Shown piece after piece: positions 26,053 through 34,405 of a DNA stretch of 64,000 bases. The position numbers were made by a program, and so were the translations under genes. Within the stretch, counting starts at the first letter, position 1. Every line of letters begins with the position of its first letter. The notes beneath the pieces were generated by a model, which saw only the letters and a program-made list of their open reading frames with translations, did not search any database and had not been told where the DNA came from. This DNA comes from Arthrobacter sp. ok362 (GTDB lineage Bacteria; Actinomycetota; Actinomycetes; Actinomycetales; Micrococcaceae), in contig NZ_FNGC01000010.1 in assembly GCF_900102785.1 (NCBI RefSeq), forward strand, positions 1 to 64,000, in the 5' to 3' direction.

Positions 26053-26253
26053 TTGTTGAACTCGGGACGGCGCGTATAGTCGTTATCTCGTCCGGCGTTG
26101 CGCCAGATGCGAGGGGGATCCACCACTGGGGTGGCCTCGATACGTTCGACCCGTATGTCCTCCACTGAGATTGTTTTATTGAGAAGATTGTGCGCCGATG
26201 AATCGGTGCACCACGAAGGCCCCGGACTCTGGATTCCAGAGTCCGGGGCCTTC
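26053..26253 (+). ncRNA. Candidate small RNA (promoter plus terminator, no ORF)
   Basis: In the 303-bp gap between mshD and glnR, a promoter-like pair TTGTTG-N16-TATAGT (26053-26080) faces right. About 130-170 nt later comes a strong hairpin (26215-26253). Between them there is no convincing ORF with a start signal, but a small hairpin CGATACG/CCGTAT lies near 26136-26155. This is a prediction from layout alone. Confidence 0.35.
26215..26253. terminator. 19-bp perfect inverted repeat, bidirectional terminator
   Basis: GAAGGCCCCGGACTCTGGA and its exact complement are separated by one base. It lies 63 bp beyond the glnR stop on the minus strand and would also end the putative plus-strand RNA. 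T-tracts are weak on both sides. Confidence 0.7.
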
Positions 26254-26315
26254 TGCGTTCAGTGCTTCTGTGTTTACGTGCTTCCGTTTTTCTGGGTTCG
26301 GAGGCCGAGGTGCGC

Positions 26316-27014
26316 TCAGGCCTCGGTGAGTTCGTCCTCGGGCTGGCGGACCAAGGTCAGGCGGTAGCCGACGTTGCGGACGGTGCTGATCAGGTTCTCG
26401 TGGTCGGCGCCCAGTTTGGCGCGCAGCCGCCGGACGTGGACGTCCACGGTGCGGGTGCCGCCGTAGTAGTCGTAGCCCCAGACTTCGGTCAGCAGCTGCT
26501 GGCGGGTGAATACCCGGCCGGGGTGCTGGGCGAGGTATTTCAGCAGTTCAAATTCCTTGAAGGTCAGGTTGAGCGCGGCGCCGTTGACCCGAGCGGTGTA
26601 GCTGGCCTCGTCAATTACGACGCCGGCGGCCCGGATTTCGGTCGGCACGTCCTCCTTCTCCGGCACGGCACGCGCGACGCCGAGGCGGATCCTGGCTTCG
26701 ACTTCGGCCGGGCCCGCAGATTCCAGGAGGATGTCGTCCACGGCCCACGCTGAGGAGACGGCGGCCATGCCGCCTTCGGTGAGGATAAGCATCAAGGGGG
26801 CGCTGAGGCCGGTGGCCTTGAGCAGCTGGGTGAGGGAACGTGCGCCGACCAGATCCTTGCGGGCATCCAGCAGGACGATGTCGCAGGGGTCAGTCTCGAG
26901 CAGTGCGGTGGGCTCGGCCGGCAGGATATGCACCCGGTGGTTCAGCAGTTCCAGAGCAGGCAGGACGTCCACGGATGTTCCGGTGCTGTTCGTCAATAGC
27001 AGGATGTGCGACAT
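26316..27014 (-). CDS. glnR: GlnR-type OmpR-family regulator of nitrogen metabolism
   Basis: From ATG 27014 (GGAGGA upstream) the protein has 232 residues. The receiver-like domain begins [23 protein letters not shown] and contains [32 protein letters not shown]. The winged helix has [51 protein letters not shown]. From memory these stretches match Streptomyces GlnR almost residue for residue. GlnR is an orphan regulator without a cognate kinase; it activates or represses ammonium uptake and assimilation genes. No kinase gene is adjacent here either. Nearby mshD and ppk match the neighbourhood I recall from streptomycetes. Confidence 0.88.
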   Translation of the reverse strand: MSHILLLTNSTGTSVDVLPALELLNHRVHILPAEPTALLETDPCDIVLLDARKDLVGARSLTQLLKATGLSAPLMLILTEGGMAAVSSAWAVDDILLESAGPAEVEARIRLGVARAVPEKEDVPTEIRAAGVVIDEASYTARVNGAALNLTFKEFELLKYLAQHPGRVFTRQQLLTEVWGYDYYGGTRTVDVHVRRLRAKLGADHENLISTVRNVGYRLTLVRQPEDELTEA

Positions 27015-27257
27015 TGTTCCTCCAAGGGGTGTCCGCGCATCGTTGGGCGTCTTGTTGCTGATCCCGAGTATACCTAAAGGCCCCATTCCGGCCATGGTCC
27101 CGTCACCTCCGGCCACTGCTTTTGCGACACATATCGTTCATATAAGGCAGGATTGAACCGTCAGGGCCCGCGGCCCGTTGAAATTGAGCCGAGTCGAATT
27201 GGGGTCCGCAGTGAGCGAAGGTACGACCATGGTGGGTCTGCCGATGGCGAGTAGACA

Positions 27258-27992
27258 GTGAAGCCGTGGAGCGTCGGGATCATCGGCCTGGCCGGTCTCG
27301 CGGCCATTGTTGCCGGTGCCTATTCCTCGCCTGTAATCCTCCTGGCAGTCGCGTCCCTCGCCGCCGTCGGCATCGGTATCGGCTGGCCCTACTTTCTCGG
27401 TATTCCCGCCAAGAAGACCCTCGCGGCCTTGATTGGCCTGCCCGGAGTGGGGTCGGCGGTGGCGGCGACCTATCTTCCGGCTCCCGGCTTCCTGGACTGG
27501 ACGCCGTCGTTCATGGCGGTCGGGGTCATGGCAATCTTCATCATGCAACTGATCCGGGGCACCGGGCAGGCCCAGCGCCTCGAATCCACCCTGGGCTCGT
27601 GCTCGGGTGTCCTGCTGTCCTGCCTGGGCGCCGGCTGGATTGCCAGCTCGCGCTTCAACGGGGTCCGCGAAATGATCCTCGTGGCCGCCATCAGCGCCGC
27701 CATCGCCCTGATGGCGGGGCTGATCCGCTGGCCTGACCGGATCGTGGCGCCGCTGGGCATCGTCAGCGCGGGGCTCGCCGGGCCGCTGGCCGGCCTGGTG
27801 TTTTCCGACATTGCCGTGCTGCCGGCCGCCCTCGCCGGCGTCGTAGTGGGAGCGGTGCTGGTGAGTTTCCGCCGCCTCGTCATCCTCAGCGGTGAGAGCT
27901 TGAACGTTTTCGCGGCCGTGGGCATGGGGCTGGGGCCGGTGTCGGCGGTCGGTTCCCTGGCCTACTTCATAGACAAACTACTCATCTACTAA
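27258..27992 (+). CDS. Hypothetical polytopic membrane protein
   Basis: The protein has 244 residues and seven to eight hydrophobic segments with little between them; polar loops occur at GIPAKKT, RGTGQAQRLES and RFNGVREM. The pattern suggests a small permease or an integral membrane protein of unknown fold. No catalytic motif is seen. The GTG start 27258 has no ribosome binding site and follows TAGACA directly, so the start is uncertain. The next small gene begins 16 bp after its stop. Confidence 0.7.
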   Translation: MKPWSVGIIGLAGLAAIVAGAYSSPVILLAVASLAAVGIGIGWPYFLGIPAKKTLAALIGLPGVGSAVAATYLPAPGFLDWTPSFMAVGVMAIFIMQLIRGTGQAQRLESTLGSCSGVLLSCLGAGWIASSRFNGVREMILVAAISAAIALMAGLIRWPDRIVAPLGIVSAGLAGPLAGLVFSDIAVLPAALAGVVVGAVLVSFRRLVILSGESLNVFAAVGMGLGPVSAVGSLAYFIDKLLIY

Positions 27993-27996
27993 GGGT

Positions 27997-28002
27997 TAGG
28001 AT
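27997..28002 (+). promoter_or_regulatory. -10 box TAGGAT, leaderless start
   Basis: TAGGAT lies exactly 6 nt before ATG 28009 and supports the reality of the 37-codon gene. Confidence 0.6.
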
Positions 28003-28008
28003 GGCATC

Positions 28009-28122
28009 ATGTCCGTACTTGCATATGAGATCTTTTTCCTTGTCCTGCTTGGCGTGGCCAGCCTCTCCATGGCATGGTTTGCCGGCTTTGTCGTGTACCG
28101 CCTCTTCAAAGGCCAGAAGTAA
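28009..28122 (+). CDS. 37-residue single-span membrane peptide
   Basis: The frame ATG 28009 to TAA 28122 encodes 37 residues. MSVLAYE is followed by one hydrophobic helix (FFLVLLGVASLSMAWFAGF, continuing VVY) and a basic end RLFKGQK, so the tail should be cytoplasmic. A leaderless promoter box at the canonical distance supports expression. It is probably one of the small membrane proteins often missed in annotation. Function unknown. Confidence 0.6.
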   Translation: MSVLAYEIFFLVLLGVASLSMAWFAGFVVYRLFKGQK

Positions 28123-28159
28123 CACCTTCCAGACCCCGTAGCTTCCAGAGGTAGATGCT

Positions 28160-28774
28160 GTGCCGATTGAAATCCCTACTGATCTGACCCCCGAAATCGT
28201 TCCGCTGTCCTGGCTCATTGGTGAGTGGGAGGGCAGCGGCCGTCTGGGGGCCGGGGACGAGGACTCCGAGCACTTCCTGCAGCACGTGTCGTTTACGCAC
28301 AACGGCCTGCCGTACCTGCAGTACCGCGCCGAGAGCTGGCTGACCGACGACGAGGGCACCAAGCTGCGTCCCCTCACCGTCGAGACCGGCTTCTGGGCCC
28401 TCGAGCGTAAGCAGCGCGAGGAGGACGGCGGTCCCGGCCTGAACCCGGCGGACATTGTCCCCGTGCTCAGGAGCGCCGACGAGGTCGAGGCCCTGCGCAA
28501 CAGCGACGGCGGCTTCGACATCTCGGTCTCCATTGCCCACCCCGGCGGGATCTCGGAGCTGTACTACGGTCAGATCAAGGGACCCCAGATCCAGCTCAGC
28601 ACCGACATGGTGATGCGCGGCAGCCACTCCAAGGAGTACACGGCGGCCACCCGGATCTTCGGGCTCGTGGAGGGGAACCTGCTGTGGCGCTGGGACGTGG
28701 CCACCGGCAAGAATTCGGCGTCCGGCGGCGGCCTGGAGGCCCACGCATCGGCCATCCTCGCCAAAGTAGGCTAA
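28160..28774 (+). CDS. Nitrobindin-like heme-binding beta-barrel (FABP-like family protein)
   Basis: The protein has 204 residues and starts at GTG 28160 behind AGAGG. The family entry motif PLSWLIGEWEGSGRL (GxWxGxG) is present, followed by LPYLQYRAESW and LTVETGFWALE. The C-terminal EAHASAILAKVG contains the His that ligates heme iron in nitrobindins. Relatives bind ferric heme and react with NO or peroxynitrite. The protein is likely a cytoplasmic heme or nitrosative-stress protein; this is inferred from the family. Confidence 0.85.
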   Translation: MPIEIPTDLTPEIVPLSWLIGEWEGSGRLGAGDEDSEHFLQHVSFTHNGLPYLQYRAESWLTDDEGTKLRPLTVETGFWALERKQREEDGGPGLNPADIVPVLRSADEVEALRNSDGGFDISVSIAHPGGISELYYGQIKGPQIQLSTDMVMRGSHSKEYTAATRIFGLVEGNLLWRWDVATGKNSASGGGLEAHASAILAKVG

Positions 28775-28827
28775 AGGCGCGGTCTCACTGATTTTTCCGT
28801 TGTCAGCATCGACCCAGGAGAAACACC

Positions 28828-29589
28828 GTGAGCGACGAAGTCACTAGCACAGTCAACAGCCCAGCCCCCAGCATCGACGCCGGTAACACCAGCTACGCCG
28901 ACCTCAAGGCCGTGTACTTCAACGGCACCCTCAAGAAGTCCCCCGACGTGTCCAACACGCAGGGCCTGATAGAGGTCAGCCGCCGGATCATGGAAAAGCA
29001 GGGCGTCACCACCCGCGTGATCCGCACCGTGGACCACGACATCGCCAGCGGCGTCTACCCGGACATGCGCGAACACGGCTGGGCCACCGATGAATGGCCG
29101 GAAATCTACCCGGCCGTCCAGGAAGCGGACATCGTGGTCGTCGCCGGGCCCATCTGGCTGGGGGACAACTCCTCGCAGACCAAGAAACTCATCGAGCGCC
29201 TCTACGCCCACTCCGGGCAGCTGAACGCAAAGGGCCAGTGGGCCTATTATCCGAAGGTGGGCGGCTGCCTCATCACCGGCAACGAGGACGGGATCAAGCA
29301 TTGCGCCATGAACATCCTGTACAGCCTCCAGCACATCGGCTTCACCATCACACCGCAGGCCGACGCCGGGTGGATCGGCCCCGTCGGGCCGGGACCCAGC
29401 TATCTTGACGAGGGGTCCGGGGGCCCCGAGAGCGATTTCACCAACCGCAACACCACCTTCATGACCTGGAACATGCTCCACCTGGCACGGATGCTCAAGG
29501 ATGCCGGCGGCATTCCCGCCTACGGAAACCTCCCCGACGCCTGGAAATTGGGCACCCGCTTCGACTTTGAAAATCCGGAATACCGCTAG
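28828..29589 (+). CDS. Flavodoxin-family NAD(P)H:FMN oxidoreductase-like protein
   Basis: The protein has 253 residues and starts at GTG 28828 behind AGGAGA. After a 25-residue variable N-terminus comes LKAVYFNGTLKKSP, the phosphate-loop region of an FMN-binding flavodoxin fold. IVVVAGPIWLGDNSSQTKKLIERLYAHSGQ (the characteristic P-x-W/Y-x-G-x-x-S/P loop) and GGCLITGNEDGIKHCAMNIL follow. It is probably a cytoplasmic reductase, possibly of quinones or azo compounds. It is unlinked to its neighbours except by direction. Confidence 0.85.
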   Translation: MSDEVTSTVNSPAPSIDAGNTSYADLKAVYFNGTLKKSPDVSNTQGLIEVSRRIMEKQGVTTRVIRTVDHDIASGVYPDMREHGWATDEWPEIYPAVQEADIVVVAGPIWLGDNSSQTKKLIERLYAHSGQLNAKGQWAYYPKVGGCLITGNEDGIKHCAMNILYSLQHIGFTITPQADAGWIGPVGPGPSYLDEGSGGPESDFTNRNTTFMTWNMLHLARMLKDAGGIPAYGNLPDAWKLGTRFDFENPEYR

Positions 29590-29685
29590 GGCCGGCCGGC
29601 CCCACAGCCCGGCAAAGCCCCGTCCGGCCCCGACACTCCATGCAGGGGCCGGAATACGCGCAGAGCTAAGGACGTTCCTTTCAAT

Positions 29686-30768
29686 ATGACTATCAAAAGC
29701 CCCCTGTTGTCGCGCCCGGCCGCCGTTGAGGCCAGCGGTGCCGACGCCGGCGTCGCCGCCCACTACGGCGAGCCGCTTCGTGAGCAGCGGGCGCTGGCTG
29801 CCGGCACCGCCGTCGTCGATCTCTCAAACCGCGGCGTGGTCACGGTCACCGGGCCGGACCGGCTCAGCTGGCTCAACACCCTGTCCTCCCAGCAGCTCAC
29901 TTCCCTGGCCCCCGGCCAGTCCACCGAACTGCTGTTGCTGAGCGTCCAGGGCCGGATCGAGTTCGACGCCCGGGTGGTGGACGACGGCGCAACCACCTGG
30001 CTGATCGTCGAGGGGGCCGAGGCAGGCCCGCTCGCCGAATGGCTGAACAAGATGAAGTTCATGCTCCGGGTCGAGATCGCCGATGTCTCCGCGGACTGGG
30101 CCGTGCTCGGCTCCACCCAGCGCATCCCGGACTGGTCTGCGCTGCAGGTGTGGGAAGACCCGTGGCCGCATGTCGGTGCCGGCGGCTACTCCTACGCGGT
30201 GGTGGGCGAGGACGCCCACCCCGGACTCGAGCGGCCGTGGTTCGAGTACCTTGTCCCCGCGGCTGAGCTGGTCCAGACGGTGGGCGAGCGTGCCCTCGCC
30301 GGCACCATGGCGTCAGAGGCGCTGCGGATTGCCGCGTGGCGGCCCCGGTGGGGCGCGGAAACCGACGACAAGACCATCCCGCACGAACTCGACCTCCTCC
30401 GCACCGCCGTGCACCTCGCCAAAGGCTGCTACAAGGGCCAGGAGACGATCGCCCGCGTCCACAACCTGGGCCACCCGCCGCGGCGGCTCGTGTTCCTCCA
30501 GCTCGACGGCTCCCAGCACACCCTGCCCGCGTCCGGCAGCGAGGTGCGTGCCGGCGACCGCAAGGTGGGCGCCGTGACTTCCGTGGCGCAGCACTACGAG
30601 ATGGGCCCCGTGGCCCTGGCTGTGATCAAGCGCTCCGTCGCCCCGGACGATGTCCTGACCGTGGTGGACGGTGACGAGCCCTATGCCGCGGCCCAGGAAG
30701 TCATTGTGGCTCCCGACGCAGGCCAGGTGGTGGGCCGCCAGACCGGCTTCCTGCGGGGTCCCCGATGA
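29686..30768 (+). CDS. ygfZ: Folate-binding Fe-S cluster assembly/repair protein YgfZ-like
   Basis: The protein has 360 residues with the GcvT-like tetrahydrofolate-binding fold. The diagnostic motif K-G-C-Y-K-G-Q-E is at residues 246-253, with the conserved Cys248. RLSWLNTLSSQQLTSL and VQGRIEFDARV match the N-terminal signatures. YgfZ/IBA57 proteins help assemble or repair certain [4Fe-4S] enzymes with folate. The TGA overlaps the ATG of the ankyrin gene (ATGA), so the two are translationally coupled. Confidence 0.92.
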   Translation: MTIKSPLLSRPAAVEASGADAGVAAHYGEPLREQRALAAGTAVVDLSNRGVVTVTGPDRLSWLNTLSSQQLTSLAPGQSTELLLLSVQGRIEFDARVVDDGATTWLIVEGAEAGPLAEWLNKMKFMLRVEIADVSADWAVLGSTQRIPDWSALQVWEDPWPHVGAGGYSYAVVGEDAHPGLERPWFEYLVPAAELVQTVGERALAGTMASEALRIAAWRPRWGAETDDKTIPHELDLLRTAVHLAKGCYKGQETIARVHNLGHPPRRLVFLQLDGSQHTLPASGSEVRAGDRKVGAVTSVAQHYEMGPVALAVIKRSVAPDDVLTVVDGDEPYAAAQEVIVAPDAGQVVGRQTGFLRGPR

Positions 30769-31223
30769 GCACCGAGTCCCCATTGAGCGGTTCCGCCCCC
30801 AACAACTCCGCCCCCAACAACTCCGCCCCCAACAACTCCGGCGCCGCGCCCGACGACGAGACGCTGGCGCTGGCCCATGTGCTCTTCGACGCGGCCCGCG
30901 AGGGCAACTCCGCGCTGCTGGGCGGCTACCTGGCCGCCGGCGCGCCGGCCACGCTGACCACTTCCTCCGGCGACTCGCTCGTCATGCTGGCGGCCTACCA
31001 CGGTCACGCCGACACCGTTCGGCTGATCCTGGACCACGGCGGAGACGCGAACATGCCCAATGACCGCGGCCAGACGCCGCTGGCCGGTGCTGTCTTCAAG
31101 GGCTACACGGACGTCGCCCGCGAACTCTTGGACGCCGGGGCCGACCCCGACGCCGGCACCCCCACCGCGCGGGCCGCCGCGCAAATGTTCGCCCGCACGG
31201 AGATCCTGTCCCTCCTCAGCTGA
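30765..31223 (+). CDS. Ankyrin-repeat protein
   Basis: The protein has 152 residues. After a Ser/Asn/Pro-rich N-terminus (NNSAP repeated through a 15-bp tandem repeat at 30801-30840) come about three ankyrin repeats: LFDAAREGNSALLGGYLAAGAPA, GDSLVMLAAYHGHADTVRLILDHGGDAN and GQTPLAGAVFKGYTDVARELLDAGADPD. It is likely a cytoplasmic binding partner. It overlaps ygfZ by 4 bp, so a supporting role for that protein is possible. Confidence 0.88.
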   Translation: MSTESPLSGSAPNNSAPNNSAPNNSGAAPDDETLALAHVLFDAAREGNSALLGGYLAAGAPATLTTSSGDSLVMLAAYHGHADTVRLILDHGGDANMPNDRGQTPLAGAVFKGYTDVARELLDAGADPDAGTPTARAAAQMFARTEILSLLS

Positions 31224-31300
31224 CGAAACTCTGACCAAACTCAGTCCGGGTCCGGTGCTGAGGCCCGGCCGGGGCGGTTCCGGGGAAGATTGCCCCCGAA

Positions 31301-31331
31301 TACTCCACGTGGAATAATCTTTAGTGGAGTA
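31301..31331. promoter_or_regulatory. Candidate PadR operator with three half-sites
   Basis: TACTCCAC (31301-31308) abuts GTGGAATA (31309-31316), forming a near-perfect 16-bp palindrome. A third half-site, GTGGAGTA (31324-31331), is the exact complement of the first and lies 15 bp after the second. It lies 81 bp upstream of padR, in an AT-rich island. Assignment to PadR is inferred. Confidence 0.55.
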
Positions 31332-31346
31332 ATTGCAGTTTAGGCC

Positions 31347-31410
31347 GAAGAGCACTTCGACCAAAGAGCACACCGACCAAAGAGGACACCGATCAGAGAG
31401 GACATGGCAC
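31347..31410. repeat. 16-bp tandem repeat in the padR leader
   Basis: About four imperfect units (GAAGAGCACTTCGACC, AAAGAGCACACCGACC, AAAGAGGACACCGATC, then AGAGAGGACATGGCAC) run up to the start codon. The last one supplies the ribosome binding site, so copy number could alter leader length and translation. Confidence 0.65.
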
Positions 31411-31411
31411 C

Positions 31412-31975
31412 ATGGCCCGGGCAACCGCACTGACACCGCTGGGTGTCGCCGCACTCTCCCTGCTCGTGGAAGAACCGATGCATCCCTACGAGATGTACCA
31501 GCTCCTGATCGCCCGGCACGAGGACCGGCTGGTCAAGGTCCGGCCAGGAACTCTCTATCACGCCGTCGGGCGGCTCGAAGAGCAGGGCCTCGTCGCAGCG
31601 ACGGGAACGGACCGGGGAGGCAACCGTCCGGAGCGCACCACGTACACGATCTCGGCAGCCGGCCGCGAAGCGTTCACGAAGTGGCTGCAGGACATGCTCG
31701 CCGCCCCGGTCAACGAATACCCGTCCTTCCCCCTGGCCATCTCCGAGGCCTACAACCTGCCCGCCGGCGTCGTCGTCGAACTCCTCGAACGGCGGCTCCA
31801 AGCGCTGCAGGAGCAGCTCGACTTCCTGGTCTCCGGCGAGGAACTGCTTAAGAAGAAGGGTGTGGAGCGCAAGTACTGGATCGACGTCCAGTACCAGCAG
31901 TGCACGCTGCAGGCCGAAATCGCCTGGGTCCGCACCCTTCAGGTCCAGCTCCGCTCCGGCGAACTGCCGTGGTGA
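31412..31975 (+). CDS. PadR-family transcriptional repressor
   Basis: The protein has 187 residues. The N-terminal PadR winged helix is clear: LGVAALSLLVEEPMHPYEMYQLL, then VRPGTLYHAVGRLEEQGLV, then RPERTTYTISAAGREAFTKWL. The C-terminal helical half (LLERRLQALQEQLDFLVSGEELL) is the dimerisation arm of the Vir-type PadR group. The multidrug MFS gene 83 bp downstream is the likely target, with the regulator responding to an aromatic or drug-like ligand. Confidence 0.92.
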   Translation: MARATALTPLGVAALSLLVEEPMHPYEMYQLLIARHEDRLVKVRPGTLYHAVGRLEEQGLVAATGTDRGGNRPERTTYTISAAGREAFTKWLQDMLAAPVNEYPSFPLAISEAYNLPAGVVVELLERRLQALQEQLDFLVSGEELLKKKGVERKYWIDVQYQQCTLQAEIAWVRTLQVQLRSGELPW

Positions 31976-32058
31976 ACCCTTTGCAGGACCCCCGGCCGGG
32001 ACCCGGCCGCCCCAACACTTAGCCCGTCCAACGTTCACACCAGCCCCTAAGGAAGCCC

Positions 32059-33600
32059 ATGGAAAACGTAGCCCGGCCATGGCCGGCACTCTGGTCCCTG
32101 GTGATCGGCTTCTTCATGATCCTGATCGACACCACCATCGTCTCGGTGGCCAACCCGAGCATCATGGAGGGCCTCAACACTGACATCAACTCGGTGATCT
32201 GGGTGACCAGCGCCTACCTGCTCGCCTACGCCGTGCCGCTGCTCATCACAGGCCGGCTCGGAGACCGTTTCGGACCCAAGAAGCTCTACCTCTCCGGACT
32301 CGTCGTCTTCACCATGGCATCGCTGTGGTGCGGCCTCTCGGGCGACGTCCAGACCCTCATCGCGGCCCGCGTGGTCCAGGGCCTCGGCGCGGCCATGATG
32401 ACGCCGCAGACCATGGCCGTCATCACCCGCATCTTCCCCCCGGACGGCCGCGGGGCGGCCATGGGCATCTGGGGCGCCACGGCCGGCGTCGCCACCCTGG
32501 TCGGCCCGATCCTCGGAGGCGTCCTGGTGGACGGCCTCGGCTGGGAATGGATCTTCTTCATCAACGTCCCCGTCGGGATTGCCGGCTTCATCCTCGCCCA
32601 GCGCTTCGTGCCCACGCTGACCACCCACCCGCACAAGTTCGATATTCCCGGCGTGCTGCTTAGCGCCCTCGGCCTGTTCCTCCTGGTCTTCGGCATCCAG
32701 GAGGGCGAGACGTACGACTGGGGCACCATCGCCGGCCCGATCACCGTCTGGGGCCTGATCATCAGCGGCATCGCCGTGCTGGTGGTCTTTGTCCTGTGGC
32801 AGCGGTTCAACAAGGGCGAACCGTTGCTGCCCCTGTCCCTTTTCAAGGACCGGAACTTCTCGCTCGCAAACATTGCGATCACCACGGTGGGCTTCACCGT
32901 TACGGGGTTCAGCCTGCCGCTGATCTTCTACTACCAGATCGTCCGCGGCCTGACGCCGACCCAGTCGGCGCTCATGATGGTGCCGATGGCGCTGATTTCG
33001 GGCGGCCTGGCACCCGTGGTCGGACGGATCATCGACAAGGTCAACCCGAAATTCATTACCGCGACCGGTCTGGTCCTGATGTCCGTGGCGCTGTTCTGGA
33101 ATGCCCTGCTCATGCACCCGGACACGCCCATCTGGCTGTTCCTGCTGCCGAGCGCCGTGCTGGGCTTCGCCAATGCGGGCATTTGGGCGCCACTGAGCTC
33201 CACCGCCACGCGCAACCTGCCGCCGCGGCAGGCCGGAGCTGGCTCGGGCGTCTACAACACGACCCGCCAGATCGGCGCCGTGCTCGGCAGCGCCGCCATC
33301 GCCGTCCTCATCCAGGCGCGGCTGGCAGCCGAGCTTCCCGCCCGTCCCGGAGCAGGCGGAGACGCCAGCCCAATGGGCTTCGGCGGCGCCCTGCCCGAGG
33401 CGCTGCATGACGGGTTCTCGACGGCGATGGGTCAGTCGATCCTGCTGCCCGCGGCGGTCATCCTGCTCGGCGCTGCCGTGGCGCTCTTCTTCGCTAAGCC
33501 CAAGCCGGTCCAAGGCTGGGGCGAGCCGGCTCCCGCGGCCGCCGGCATGGCTGCGGACGCAGACCAGACCGCGGACCAAGCCGCCGCAGAACGCCGCTAG
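32059..33600 (+). CDS. DHA2-family (EmrB/QacA) MFS drug exporter
   Basis: The protein has 513 residues and about 14 hydrophobic segments. Motif A appears as GRLGDRFGPKKLYL, and motif C-like sequence as GVATLVGPILGGVLVDGLGWEWIFFINVPVG. The Asp in helix 1 (FFMILIDTTIVSVANPSI) is typical of DHA2 antiporters that exchange protons for cationic or hydrophobic drugs. The C-terminus is Ala/Asp/Gln-rich and hydrophilic. It follows padR in the same direction, a common regulator-exporter pair. Confidence 0.92.
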   Translation: MENVARPWPALWSLVIGFFMILIDTTIVSVANPSIMEGLNTDINSVIWVTSAYLLAYAVPLLITGRLGDRFGPKKLYLSGLVVFTMASLWCGLSGDVQTLIAARVVQGLGAAMMTPQTMAVITRIFPPDGRGAAMGIWGATAGVATLVGPILGGVLVDGLGWEWIFFINVPVGIAGFILAQRFVPTLTTHPHKFDIPGVLLSALGLFLLVFGIQEGETYDWGTIAGPITVWGLIISGIAVLVVFVLWQRFNKGEPLLPLSLFKDRNFSLANIAITTVGFTVTGFSLPLIFYYQIVRGLTPTQSALMMVPMALISGGLAPVVGRIIDKVNPKFITATGLVLMSVALFWNALLMHPDTPIWLFLLPSAVLGFANAGIWAPLSSTATRNLPPRQAGAGSGVYNTTRQIGAVLGSAAIAVLIQARLAAELPARPGAGGDASPMGFGGALPEALHDGFSTAMGQSILLPAAVILLGAAVALFFAKPKPVQGWGEPAPAAAGMAADADQTADQAAAERR

Positions 33601-33616
33601 CCGGCCGGCATCCGGA

Positions 33617-34327
33617 TCAGCCCAGCAGCACGCTGGTCTGGATGCCGCCCGCGGAGAAGCCCAGGCTGCGGGCCAGCGCCAGTGAACCCTTGTTGCTGAC
33701 CTCTGAACGCCACTGCAGCGTCAGCCCGGCGGCGAGGGCCTCGTGGGCGGCTATCGAGGCGGCCAGCTTGCCCAGGCCGCGGCGCCGCCATTCGGGCGCA
33801 ACCAGCACGCCAAGATGAGCCAGGAGCCCTTCCCATTCGGCGTAGGCCCCGCAGGCCACGGGCGTCCGGCGCCCGTCTTCCAGATGCAGGACAGTGAAGC
33901 GGTGCTCGAGCTCGGCGAGCCCCACCTCATTGATGTCGTCGGGCGGGCAGAACGTCTCCAGCTCGATCGCTTCCGGGTTCCCGTGCGAGACGGTGAGCTC
34001 CTCGGAAGGCTGCTGCAGGGGGAGGTCGTCGGCGAAGAAGAGTGCGGCGGCGCCCAGCCCGTGGCCGCCGTGCCCGCGGGTGATGGTCAGCAGCGTCACG
34101 TGCTGGGCCAGTTCCTCGTCGGAGAGGCCGACGGCGGCGTCCAAAGCCCATTGCGGGCCCACCAGGGCGGAGTTGCCGAACAGGCGGACGAACTGCACGG
34201 CCCGGGCGCTCTCGTCCGCCCGGGTGAGCCGCAGGCCGGCGGCGGCCGCGAAAGCGCCGTCGTCGAACCCCAAGCGACGTGCCCATGCAAGCTGGACAAT
34301 TTCAGCGGAACCGGGCTCAAGAGTCAT
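33617..34327 (-). CDS. GNAT-family N-acetyltransferase
   Basis: The protein has 236 residues. The acetyl-CoA binding loop is in the C-terminal third: AHLGVLVAPEWRRRGLGKLAASIAAHEALAAG, followed by WRSEVSNKGSLALARSLGF. The N-terminal half is diverged and may be a second, degenerate GNAT or a substrate-recognition domain. Substrate unknown. TAGGGT lies exactly 6 nt before ATG 34327, so the mRNA is probably leaderless. Confidence 0.82.
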   Translation of the reverse strand: MTLEPGSAEIVQLAWARRLGFDDGAFAAAAGLRLTRADESARAVQFVRLFGNSALVGPQWALDAAVGLSDEELAQHVTLLTITRGHGGHGLGAAALFFADDLPLQQPSEELTVSHGNPEAIELETFCPPDDINEVGLAELEHRFTVLHLEDGRRTPVACGAYAEWEGLLAHLGVLVAPEWRRRGLGKLAASIAAHEALAAGLTLQWRSEVSNKGSLALARSLGFSAGGIQTSVLLG

Positions 34328-34333
34328 AAATCA

Positions 34334-34339
34334 ACCCTA
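34334..34339 (-). promoter_or_regulatory. -10 box TAGGGT, leaderless start
   Basis: On the minus strand TAGGGT lies exactly 6 nt before ATG 34327. Confidence 0.6.
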
Positions 34340-34405
34340 CCCACCGCGGGCCGCGCTTCCGGCCGGATCGCGCCGTCCACCCAATCCGGACAGCCCACGT
34401 GGCGC

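Noticed and set aside
26087-26214. 6C-type actinobacterial sRNA
   Set aside because: The two C-rich loops that define that family are absent; only a generic small-RNA candidate is kept.
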